Shown in pieces: positions 31,852 to 39,739 of a DNA stretch of 64,000 nucleotides. The notes beneath the pieces were generated by a model that saw only the letters and a program-made list of their open reading frames with translations, was not told the DNA's origin and did not search any database. The stretch is taken from NCBI GenBank assembly GCA_019420525.1, contig JAHZHA010000023.1, forward strand, positions 62,001 to 126,000, given 5' to 3'. Origin of the DNA: Bacillota bacterium. Lineage in GTDB: Bacteria > Bacillota > Clostridia > Peptostreptococcales > Anaerovoracaceae. How positions within the stretch are numbered: position 1 is the first letter of the stretch; each line of letters opens with the position of its first letter. The translations under genes and the position numbers were made by a program.

Positions 31852-31931
31852 ACTCATCCGGCCCCTGATTACGGGGGACAGAATCCAACTGAAACGGCTG
31901 TAGAAATCCGGATGACATTCGAAAATTCAGA

Positions 31932-31960
31932 GGCGCTTCCCGAAGGGAGCGCTTTTTTCT
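31932..31960 (+). terminator. Riboswitch-controlled terminator before thiC
   Basis: GGCGCTTCCC pairs with GGGAGCGC (one bulge) around a GAA loop, followed by six T. It is formed when TPP is bound. Confidence 0.85.
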
Positions 31961-32050
31961 TTGCAGAAAAGAGGATCGACTAAAATGTACCGGCGGGTGG
32001 AGTAAAAGGCTGATATCAGAACCGCCGTAAAAAAGAGAGGAACTAAAAAT

Positions 32051-33358
32051 ATGAGAGAATACAGAACACAGATGGAAGCGGCAAAAAAAGGAATCATCAC
32101 GCCTGAGATGAAGACGGTAGCGGAAAAGGAAAATCTCGATGCAGAGACGATACGCGGCAGGGTTGCGGAAGGTACGGTTGCCATTCCGTGCAATATCAAT
32201 CACAAGTCGATCAGTCCGGAAGGAATCGGTCAGGGACTGCGCACGAAGATAAATGTAAATCTGGGAATTTCAGGAGATTGTCCGGATTACAGCAGAGAGA
32301 TGGAAAAAGTGAAACTCTCTCTGGAATACGGTGCGGAATCCATCATGGATCTATCAAATTATGGTAAGACGCATGATTTCCGTCAGGCTCTCGTGGAAGT
32401 CTCCACGGCAATGATCGGAACGGTTCCTATGTATGATGCGGTAGGATATCTGGAGAAAGAGCTGGCAGACATCACCGCCCGCGAATTTCTCGATGTGGTG
32501 AGAGCGCATGCGGAAGAGGGTGTCGATTTCATGACGATTCACGCGGGCATCAACCGGAGAGCCGTGGAAGCTTTCCGGAGAGAAGGCAGATTGACGAATA
32601 TCGTTTCCAGAGGAGGTTCTCTTCTGTTCGCCTGGATGGAGATGACCGGAAACGAAAATCCGTTCTTCGAATATTATGACGAAGTGCTGGATATTTTAAG
32701 GGAATACGATGTTACCATCAGTATCGGAGACGCTCTGAGGCCGGGAAGTATTCACGACTCCACCGATGCGGCCCAGATCGGAGAACTCATCGAAATCGGA
32801 CATCTGACGAAGAGGGCGTGGGAAAAAGATGTGCAGGTGATGGTAGAAGGTCCAGGACATATGGCTCTGAATGAAATACAAGCTAATATGATCCTGGAGA
32901 AGAGACTCTGCCATGGAGCACCATTTTATGTGCTGGGCCCTCTCGTCACAGATATAGCGCCGGGTTACGATCATATTACCTCTGCCATCGGAGGGGCGCT
33001 GGCTGCTGCCAGTGGAGCCGATTTTTTATGTTATGTGACACCGGCAGAACATCTTCGTCTGCCTGATCTCGATGACGTGAGAGAAGGAATTATCGCATCG
33101 AAAATAGCGGCCCACGCGGGAGATATCGCCAAGGGACTGCCGGATGCCAGAGAAATCGATAATAAAATGAGTGATGCCAGACGACGCCTGGACTGGGAAG
33201 AAATGTTCCGCCTGGCTCTCGACGGAAAAAAGGCCAGAGAATATTTTGAGAGCGCTCTTCCGGCTGACCAGCACAGCTGTTCTATGTGCGGCAAAATGTG
33301 CGCCATGAGGACGACGAATCGGATTCTCGACGGTGAAGACGTAACGCTGACGAAATGA
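32051..33358 (+). CDS. thiC: Phosphomethylpyrimidine synthase ThiC
   Basis: This 435-residue radical SAM enzyme turns 5-aminoimidazole ribotide into hydroxymethylpyrimidine phosphate in thiamine synthesis. Typical segments are present: IPCNINHKSISP, VNLGISGDCPDY, GDALRPGSIHDSTDAAQ, VMVEGPGHM and the C-terminal non-canonical cluster motif CSMCGKMC (Cys410, Cys413, Cys417). The cluster spacing CX2CX3C is the short clostridial form. AGAGAGGA precedes the ATG. A TPP riboswitch and terminator control it. It is alone; no thiD, thiE or thiG is adjacent. Confidence 0.96.
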   Translation: MREYRTQMEAAKKGIITPEMKTVAEKENLDAETIRGRVAEGTVAIPCNINHKSISPEGIGQGLRTKINVNLGISGDCPDYSREMEKVKLSLEYGAESIMDLSNYGKTHDFRQALVEVSTAMIGTVPMYDAVGYLEKELADITAREFLDVVRAHAEEGVDFMTIHAGINRRAVEAFRREGRLTNIVSRGGSLLFAWMEMTGNENPFFEYYDEVLDILREYDVTISIGDALRPGSIHDSTDAAQIGELIEIGHLTKRAWEKDVQVMVEGPGHMALNEIQANMILEKRLCHGAPFYVLGPLVTDIAPGYDHITSAIGGALAAASGADFLCYVTPAEHLRLPDLDDVREGIIASKIAAHAGDIAKGLPDAREIDNKMSDARRRLDWEEMFRLALDGKKAREYFESALPADQHSCSMCGKMCAMRTTNRILDGEDVTLTK

Positions 33359-33462
33359 TGCGATGATGTGGGAAAAAAGCAACATCCGAAGGAGGAGGAA
33401 ATATCCGCATCTGATATTTCTTATGGAACGATAATTGCATTTTGAATACATGTTAGCAGGTG

Positions 33463-33491
33463 TTGAACAAATACCGGAAAAGCGTTACAAT
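33463..33491 (+). promoter_or_regulatory. hisE promoter
   Basis: TTGAAC (33463-33468), 17 bp, TACAAT (33486-33491), 37 bases before the ATG. Confidence 0.65.
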
Positions 33492-33527
33492 AACAGTTAA
33501 CCTAAAAAAAGAACGGAGGCGGATAAT

Positions 33528-33866
33528 ATGGGAAGTCAGGAAGTTTTGTATCAGGTTTCTGAGGTAATCGAAGACAGAAGAATGAATCCTCAGGAAGGAT
33601 CGTACACGAATTATCTTTTTGACAAAGGACTTGACAAGATTCTGAAGAAAGTCGGTGAAGAGGCGACGGAGACGATTATCGCCGCGAAGAATCAGGATAA
33701 AGACGAAATTGTGTATGAGATGGCAGATCTTATCTATCATCTGACCGTTCTGATGACGGTGACGAATGTCACCTGGGACGACATTTTCAGTGAACTGGCG
33801 AGACGGGAACTGAAAAAAGGAAATCTCAAACTCAGCGACAAACCCGAAAAAGTGACAGATTATTAA
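33528..33866 (+). CDS. hisE: Phosphoribosyl-ATP pyrophosphatase (MazG-like fold)
   Basis: This 112-residue protein is an all-alpha NTP pyrophosphohydrolase. It has YTNYLFDKGLDKILKKVGEEATETIIAA with the paired glutamates (EEATE) and the second metal motif EMADLIYHL, as in HisE, which performs step 2 of histidine synthesis. No other his gene is in the window, and it has its own promoter, so it may act alone. HisE and related MazG-like enzymes are hard to separate by eye, but length and the opening segment favour HisE. ACGGAGG precedes the ATG. Confidence 0.85.
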   Translation: MGSQEVLYQVSEVIEDRRMNPQEGSYTNYLFDKGLDKILKKVGEEATETIIAAKNQDKDEIVYEMADLIYHLTVLMTVTNVTWDDIFSELARRELKKGNLKLSDKPEKVTDY

Positions 33867-34021
33867 AAATATCAGCGGAGCCGCGGAAGCATTCTTTCCG
33901 GAATTTCATACAGAAGGATGACGGAAAAAACGCCTGCGCGGCTTTTCCGTAAAGTGCGGAAGCGCGAAAAGGCAGAAATTATAGATTTACAGTTGCAGAT
34001 AAAATGTAAGGAGAGAAGCAG

Positions 34022-35650
34022 ATGATTACAGGGGCTAAGGCGATGGTTGACGGCCTGAAAGAACAGGGTGTAGACATCATATTCGGATATCCGGGTGCTA
34101 CGATCTGTCCGTTTTATGATGAACTGGCAAATGACGGATCGATCCAGCATGTTTTAGTGCGTCAGGAGCAGAATGCCGGACATATGGCGTCCGGCTATGC
34201 CCGTCAGTCAGGAAGAGTCGGCGTATGCGTCGTTACTTCCGGTCCGGGGGCGACGAATCTGATCACAGGAATCGCAACCGCTTACATGGACAGCATTCCC
34301 ATCGTAGCGATTACAGGACAGGTTCCTACGGCGCTGCTGGGAAGAGACGTTTTCCAGGAGGTTGATATCACGGGAGCCTGTGCGCCGTTTGTCAAGCACA
34401 GCTATCTTGTGAAAGATGTGACGCAGATTCCACGGATTATGAGAGAGGCATTCCATATCGCTTCGACTGGAAGACCGGGACCGGTTCTCATCGATGTGCC
34501 CAGTGATGTCCAGAACGATCTCTTCGAATACATAGATCCCGGCGAAGTAAATATCAGAGGATACAAACCGAGCGTTTCCGGAAATGCGAAGCAGATCAAG
34601 AAAGTGGCTGCTGAGATCCAGGGTGCGAAACGGCCTCTGATCTGTGCAGGCGGCGGCGTTTTCAGTTCCGGAGCTCAGAGCCTGATCAAGGAACTCAGCG
34701 AAAAAGGACAGATTCCGGTGGTCACCACGATGATGGGACTGGGAGCCATTCCTTCGGCAGACAGAATGAATCTTGGCATGATCGGGCAGTTCGGACACAA
34801 GACGGCAAATTATGCTCTCAATAACACAGATCTGCTGATTATTATCGGCGCCAGAGTGGGGGACCGTGCGGTCACCGCTCCGGACAGAGTTGAGGAAAAG
34901 TCACGCACGATTCATATCGACGTGGATCCGGCGGAAATCGGAAAAAACATGACGCCGACAGTACCTCTGGTAGGCGATGTGAAAAATATACTGGAAAAAC
35001 TTCTCGAATATGATGTGCTGACCGACAGTGGAGAATGGATCGAGAAGCTTCAGAAGCTGTCTGATGAAGAGCGTGCAAAGGTTTCGGAGAAGAGAGAAGG
35101 TACAATCGGTCCGAGAAATTTCATGCATGCTCTCGGTGCACAGTTGAAAGACGACGCTTACGTCGTGGCAGATGTAGGCCAGAATCAGATTTGGGCTGGC
35201 AAATATATCGGTATACGGAAAGGGCGGTTTCTCACTTCCGGCGGTCTGGGAACCATGGGCTATTCTCTGCCTGCGGGTATCGGTGTCAAGTTTGCCGACC
35301 GCAGTCGTCAGACTGTCGTAGTATGCGGCGACGGAAGTTTTCAGATGATGATGAACGAACTTTCCACTGCGGTGAGCAACGATATCGATGTCAAAATCGT
35401 CCTGTTCAACAACCGCAAGCTGGGCATGGTAAATGAGATTCAGAAAAAAGCGTATTCAGCCGGCCCTTATGCGGTGCATCTGCCGGATACGCCGGATTTC
35501 TGCAAGCTGGCAGAGGCTTTTGGCATTGCGAACAGACGTATTGACGACGAAAATATGATGGATGAAGCCATCGCGGAGATGCTCTCTTCTGACGGTCCGT
35601 TCCTTCTGGAATGTGTCGTGGATTCCGATGAGAGCACGATGCTGCAGTAA
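34022..35650 (+). CDS. ilvB: Acetolactate synthase large subunit
   Basis: This 542-residue thiamine-diphosphate enzyme makes 2-acetolactate or 2-aceto-2-hydroxybutyrate. It begins with MITGAKAMVDGLKEQGVDIIFGYPGA and RQEQNAGHMASGYAR, which holds the cofactor-activating glutamate. The diphosphate/Mg motif is GDGSFQMMMNELSTA, and FNNRKLGMV follows. The C-terminus stops at DSDESTMLQ, shorter than classic forms and different from the other large subunit at the left edge. GGAGAG precedes the ATG. It is followed 12 bases later by the regulatory subunit and then a PucR-type regulator. No T-box or leucine leader is apparent in the 155 bases upstream. Confidence 0.93.
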   Translation: MITGAKAMVDGLKEQGVDIIFGYPGATICPFYDELANDGSIQHVLVRQEQNAGHMASGYARQSGRVGVCVVTSGPGATNLITGIATAYMDSIPIVAITGQVPTALLGRDVFQEVDITGACAPFVKHSYLVKDVTQIPRIMREAFHIASTGRPGPVLIDVPSDVQNDLFEYIDPGEVNIRGYKPSVSGNAKQIKKVAAEIQGAKRPLICAGGGVFSSGAQSLIKELSEKGQIPVVTTMMGLGAIPSADRMNLGMIGQFGHKTANYALNNTDLLIIIGARVGDRAVTAPDRVEEKSRTIHIDVDPAEIGKNMTPTVPLVGDVKNILEKLLEYDVLTDSGEWIEKLQKLSDEERAKVSEKREGTIGPRNFMHALGAQLKDDAYVVADVGQNQIWAGKYIGIRKGRFLTSGGLGTMGYSLPAGIGVKFADRSRQTVVVCGDGSFQMMMNELSTAVSNDIDVKIVLFNNRKLGMVNEIQKKAYSAGPYAVHLPDTPDFCKLAEAFGIANRRIDDENMMDEAIAEMLSSDGPFLLECVVDSDESTMLQ

Positions 35651-35662
35651 AGGAGGTTCCCG

Positions 35663-36151
35663 ATGAATCAGATTATTTCTATTCTCGTAGAGAACAACGC
35701 AGGAGCTCTCAACAAGATCACAGGTCTCTTCGCGAGAAGAGCATTTAATATCGAGAGCCTGTCGGTGGGCGTTACAGAAGATAAAAGCGTATCGCGGATC
35801 ACGATGATCGTGGACAGCGGAAACAACGCGGCAGAGCAGGTGGAAAAGCAGTTGAACAAGCTGGTTCCTGTCATTAAAGTGAGACGTTTCGAGGCGGATG
35901 AACTGGTGGAAAAAGAGCTGGCTCTGATTAAGGTGGCGGCGAACAGTAAAAACAGAGGTGAGATCAAGAATCTGGCCGATATCATGAATGCGAGAATTAC
36001 AGATATCTCTTCCTCGACGATTACGGTTGAGATCAGTGAAGCGCCTGATAAGATCGATTTGTTTGAAGAAATGATGAGACCTTACGGAATACAGGAGGTC
36101 GCCCGCACGGGAATCGTCGTGCTGCAGAAGGGCAGCAATTCCATCGGATAA
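35663..36151 (+). CDS. ilvN: Acetolactate synthase small (regulatory) subunit
   Basis: This 162-residue protein has an N-terminal ACT domain (NQIISILVENNAGALNKITGLFARRAFNIESL) followed by the C-terminal ALS small-subunit domain ending in PYGIQEVARTGIVVLQKG. It binds valine for feedback control and activates the large subunit encoded just upstream. AAAGGAGG precedes the ATG. It is followed 12 bases later by the PucR-type gene. Confidence 0.95.
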   Translation: MNQIISILVENNAGALNKITGLFARRAFNIESLSVGVTEDKSVSRITMIVDSGNNAAEQVEKQLNKLVPVIKVRRFEADELVEKELALIKVAANSKNRGEIKNLADIMNARITDISSSTITVEISEAPDKIDLFEEMMRPYGIQEVARTGIVVLQKGSNSIG

Positions 36152-36163
36152 AGCCGGCCGCCT

Positions 36164-37756
36164 ATGAGAATTACGGTTTCAATGCTGTTTTCCTATCTTC
36201 CTGAGGATGCGGAAGTTTACTGCCCGCATTCTGAAAATGAGATACTGGGAATCAAGAGTATAAATGAACTGGAGAATCACTGTGATACGGCCTATCTTTA
36301 TGTTGCCGCTCCAAAAGATATGGAAAATCCGGAAATTGTGGCAGTGCCGGCGGGCTGTGAAAACATCAGTCTGTTGGTCTGTTCTGGCCGGAGGCTCCCG
36401 GACAGTGTGCTGCAACAGGGTAGGAATAATATCATCGTGATCAGCTCAGAGGAGGACTACAACCGGACGATAAACAGCATCTCCTCCATTCTGGATCATG
36501 GATTCGTAAAATCGACGATGTCGGAAGAACTTCTGGAGATGCTGAAAGAAGGGTGCCAGATTCAGGAAATTATGGATTATGGTTTCCGGCATCTGGGAAA
36601 TCCGATCATGCTGACCGACGCTTCGTTTAATTATCTGGCGAGCGCCGGCGTCAGCGAAGAAATCGATGAACCCGTATGGGAATACACGATAAAAAACGGA
36701 ATTATGCCGGAATTCTTTATCGGGTGCATCGAGTACGATGATCTCTCGCAGAGCAGCGGAGTTCTATCGCAGGAAGAAAATGATATCCTGAAGATGAAAG
36801 ATGAATACAATGAATTTATTAATCATCGCATGACGTTCATCCGGATCACACAGCATCGTCATGTCATCGGATATCTGTCTCTCATGGAAAGCAGAGCGTT
36901 GATCACAGAGTACGATATTTCTATTCTGCGCCTCGTGGGAGGATTTCTCGCCATCGAACTGGCGAAAACCATAAGTCAGAGCAATTACAATTTTACATTG
37001 ATCGATAATTTTCTGATTTCCATTCTTAAAAACAGCATCAGCAGCCCAGAAGAGATCGAGCTGAGGCAGAGACTGCTGGAACTGAGGCTGAAGAAAAGAA
37101 TATATGTCATAAATGTAGAAACTCCGGAAGGCTGTACTACGGAGATGCAGATCGATCTCTTGTCAAAGTTGAAAATGCGCCTCAACCGGAACGCTGTGCT
37201 GCTGAACCGGCAGATTATCATCATTTATGATACGATTCGGACGGAACAGGAGTTTCAGACCGGAGTTCTGGGAGAACTGGAGCAGTTCCTGAAACAGGCA
37301 GGCTGCAGGGCAAATGTCAGCTATCCTTTCGCGCGGCTTCGTGATCTGTACGGTTATTATCAGCAGACGCTTCACTGCATAAAAATCCGTGAAGCTCTGG
37401 GCTTTGAAGAGGTAACGGTGCGTTATGAAGATATCATCGAATATCATATGATTCTCAGCTTCGGAACCAGCGTCGATCTTCGTTTTCTGATTCATGGGGC
37501 GGTGAAAATTCTGACAGAGGCGGATAAGGAGAATGATAGCGATTATGTTGCTACACTTTTCACCTATCTGCGCTGCGGAAGGAATTTGAGAGAAGCAGCA
37601 AAGCAGATGTCTCTTCATTATAATACGCTGAAATACAGAATTAACCGGATCATCTCCATGACAGGTATCGATTTTGAGGATGAACGGGAAATCTTTAAAC
37701 TCATGGTGACGGAGCGCGTTATGCGGATTCTGGAAGGAAAGACTCTCCTGGAATAG
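36164..37756 (+). CDS. PucR/CdaR-type transcriptional regulator
   Basis: This 530-residue regulator has an N-terminal PucR-like domain (about 1-120), a GAF-like sensory middle part (about 130-280), a GGDEF-like degenerate region (about 300-420) and a C-terminal HTH_30 domain. The last has the typical LREAAKQMSLHYNTLKYRINRI (about 465-490). Known relatives control purine, sugar-acid or amino acid catabolism in response to metabolites. It follows ilvN by 12 bases and is probably in the ilv transcript, so it may respond to branched-chain or pyruvate status. No strong ribosome site is seen, which fits coupling to ilvN. A terminator follows at 37840. Confidence 0.85.
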   Translation: MRITVSMLFSYLPEDAEVYCPHSENEILGIKSINELENHCDTAYLYVAAPKDMENPEIVAVPAGCENISLLVCSGRRLPDSVLQQGRNNIIVISSEEDYNRTINSISSILDHGFVKSTMSEELLEMLKEGCQIQEIMDYGFRHLGNPIMLTDASFNYLASAGVSEEIDEPVWEYTIKNGIMPEFFIGCIEYDDLSQSSGVLSQEENDILKMKDEYNEFINHRMTFIRITQHRHVIGYLSLMESRALITEYDISILRLVGGFLAIELAKTISQSNYNFTLIDNFLISILKNSISSPEEIELRQRLLELRLKKRIYVINVETPEGCTTEMQIDLLSKLKMRLNRNAVLLNRQIIIIYDTIRTEQEFQTGVLGELEQFLKQAGCRANVSYPFARLRDLYGYYQQTLHCIKIREALGFEEVTVRYEDIIEYHMILSFGTSVDLRFLIHGAVKILTEADKENDSDYVATLFTYLRCGRNLREAAKQMSLHYNTLKYRINRIISMTGIDFEDEREIFKLMVTERVMRILEGKTLLE

Positions 37757-37839
37757 AATCCGGAATGGGCTCAGATCCGCAAAGAAGGAGCAGAAAACGT
37801 TTTATCAAGATACAAATATTCGAAAAAACGCGGTTTTTT

Positions 37840-37884
37840 CGCGCGGCGCCGGCAGGAATGCCCAGGCGCCGCGCGTTTTTTTTT
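37840..37884 (+). terminator. Intrinsic terminator before hrcA
   Basis: A perfect 11-bp GC-only stem (37840-37850 with 37865-37875) is followed by nine T. Confidence 0.93.
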
Positions 37885-37896
37885 GTCAGATTATTA

Positions 37897-37925
37897 TTGA
37901 CAGCGCGTGATAATGATAGTATATT
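37897..37925 (+). promoter_or_regulatory. hrcA-grpE-dnaK promoter
   Basis: TTGACA (37897-37902), 17 bp, TATATT (37920-37925), a near-ideal vegetative promoter. Confidence 0.9.
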
Positions 37926-37934
37926 AAACATAGG

Positions 37935-37961
37935 TTAGCACTCATGAAAGACGAGTGCTAA
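37935..37961 (+). promoter_or_regulatory. CIRCE operator of the hrcA operon
   Basis: A perfect TTAGCACTC-N9-GAGTGCTAA, placed 9 bases after the -10. It gives HrcA autoregulation. Confidence 0.97.
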
Positions 37962-37981
37962 CAAATAAAGAAGGTGATGTT

Positions 37982-39019
37982 ATGGATCTCAGCGAAAGAA
38001 AACTAAAAATATTACAGGCAATCGTCGGAGACTACATCCGGTCTGCTGAGCCTGTTGGTTCGAGAACATTATCTAAGAAGTACGATATGGGCATCAGCGC
38101 GGCTACCATCCGGAATGAGATGTCGGATCTGGAAGAGATGGGGCTTCTGACTCATCCGCATACCTCTGCGGGAAGAGTACCCTCCGATAAAGCTTACCGG
38201 CTTTATGTCAATTCTCTAATGCAGAGATACGAATTGCCGGAGAGCGAAAAAAAGGTCATCGATGACAGGATTTCTTCCGGCATCGCCGAACTCGACCGGA
38301 CACTGCAGCGGGCGTCGCAGATCCTGTCAGAACTGACAAATCTCACGGCTTTTGCCATGACACCCACGCAGGACAGCAACCGGCTGAAATATATTAATAT
38401 TCTTCCGGTGGATACCAGGACTGTCGTGCTTATGATCGTCGCTGAAAGCGGCAAGATCACGAATACCGCAGTGCATCTAAAGACAGATTATGATGCGAAG
38501 CAGCTGGAACTGCTGTCAAAGGTGATGACGCACAATTATAAAGGAAAGAGACTGACGAGTCTGTTGACGCTAGACATCGTCAAGGATCTGGAAAACGACA
38601 TCGCAGCTTTGGGCAGAGTGGCGGAAGACATCGTTCCGTCTTTCCTGAAAACGCTGGAGAATATGCTCAATGTCGATCTGTATGTGGAAGGGCTCGACAA
38701 AATCTTTTATATTCCGGAATATTCCGATTTCAACAGAGCAAAAATGTTCATGGAGATGGTGAGCAGAAAGAAAGAGCTGGAAAATGCTCTGCTGAACAGA
38801 GAGAGCGGCGTGATCATTACGATCGGCGGCGAAAATATCGAAGAGAATATGAAAGAATGCAGCCTGATTACCGCAACATACTGTGTGGACGGAACGTGTG
38901 TCGGAAAACTCGGAGTAGTCGGTCCGACGCGCATGAAATATGATGAGGTCACGTCGGTCATCGAGTATCTGACGCAGAATCTCAATAATGCATTTAAACT
39001 GACAGAAGGAGAAGAATAA
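37982..39019 (+). CDS. hrcA: Heat-inducible transcription repressor HrcA
   Basis: This 345-residue repressor binds CIRCE elements and is kept active by GroEL. The N-terminal winged helix (MDLSERKLKILQAIVGDYIRS, then SAATIRNEMSDLEEMGLL and HTSAGRVPSDKAYR) is intact, followed by the GAF-like and insertion domains. ATG 37982 is used, with AGAAGGTG upstream; the frame extends back into the CIRCE and those codons are not translated. It overlaps grpE by one base. Two perfect CIRCE sites in this window (5590 and 37935) are its predicted targets. Confidence 0.97.
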   Translation: MDLSERKLKILQAIVGDYIRSAEPVGSRTLSKKYDMGISAATIRNEMSDLEEMGLLTHPHTSAGRVPSDKAYRLYVNSLMQRYELPESEKKVIDDRISSGIAELDRTLQRASQILSELTNLTAFAMTPTQDSNRLKYINILPVDTRTVVLMIVAESGKITNTAVHLKTDYDAKQLELLSKVMTHNYKGKRLTSLLTLDIVKDLENDIAALGRVAEDIVPSFLKTLENMLNVDLYVEGLDKIFYIPEYSDFNRAKMFMEMVSRKKELENALLNRESGVIITIGGENIEENMKECSLITATYCVDGTCVGKLGVVGPTRMKYDEVTSVIEYLTQNLNNAFKLTEGEE

Positions 39020-39612
39020 TGGCGACAAACGATCAGGTATCGGACATCAGCAGAGAGGAAGAGCTGAAAGACTCTGACGAACTGCAGAAAGATGTGGAAT
39101 CCCCGGAGCAGGAGGAAGGGGAAGAGACGGAATCTCAGGAAAAAACGGAACAGGCTGTGCAGCAGACGGCTTCTTCTGAAAACCAGGAGGAAGAAAAGGA
39201 AGAGGGCGATGCCAAATATCTCAGACTGGCAGCTGATTTTCAGAATTATAAAAGAAGAGTAGAAAAGGAAAAATCTGAAATATACGCTTACGCCAACGAG
39301 AAGATCGCTCTCGATATCATCGAAGTGATGGATAATTTTGAAAGAGCACTCCAGCACAGCGAAGAATGCGTCGACAACCAGTTTGCAGAAGGCGTCAGCA
39401 AGATTTACAAACAGCTGAAGAGCGTGCTGGATAAAAATAATATCGTGGAAATCAAAGCGGAAGGAGAAGATTTCGATCCGAATTTCCACAATGCGGTAAC
39501 ATCGGAAGAAAATTCCGAGTTTGAAAGCGGAAAAGTGATTCAGGCTCTGCAGAAAGGGTATACTCTCAACGACAAAGTGATCCGGCCGGCTATGGTAAGA
39601 GTAGCCAGATAG
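39019..39612 (+). CDS. grpE: Nucleotide exchange factor GrpE
   Basis: This 197-residue protein has an acidic, glutamate-rich disordered N-terminus (about 1-65), a long coiled coil (YLRLAADFQNYKRRVEKEK) and the beta-sheet domain ending in QKGYTLNDKVIRPAMVRVA. It releases ADP from DnaK. The ATG overlaps the hrcA stop by one base. It is 127 bases upstream of dnaK; that gap carries a small hairpin GGGAAC/GTTCCC that may set message stability. Confidence 0.96.
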   Translation: MATNDQVSDISREEELKDSDELQKDVESPEQEEGEETESQEKTEQAVQQTASSENQEEEKEEGDAKYLRLAADFQNYKRRVEKEKSEIYAYANEKIALDIIEVMDNFERALQHSEECVDNQFAEGVSKIYKQLKSVLDKNNIVEIKAEGEDFDPNFHNAVTSEENSEFESGKVIQALQKGYTLNDKVIRPAMVRVAR

Positions 39613-39739
39613 GCGGATGCGGGAACGCGCCGGGAGTTCCCGGGCGAGTCTCATCAATGTGAATAAACGGAGGCGCCGGATACACGACTGCCGAACTTAA
39701 AATAAATAAAAAGAATGTTATCTCAGGAGGTAATATAAA

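Noticed and set aside
31771..31960. Possible T-box or amino acid leader before thiC
   Set aside because: The conserved THI-box sequence blocks identify a TPP riboswitch instead.
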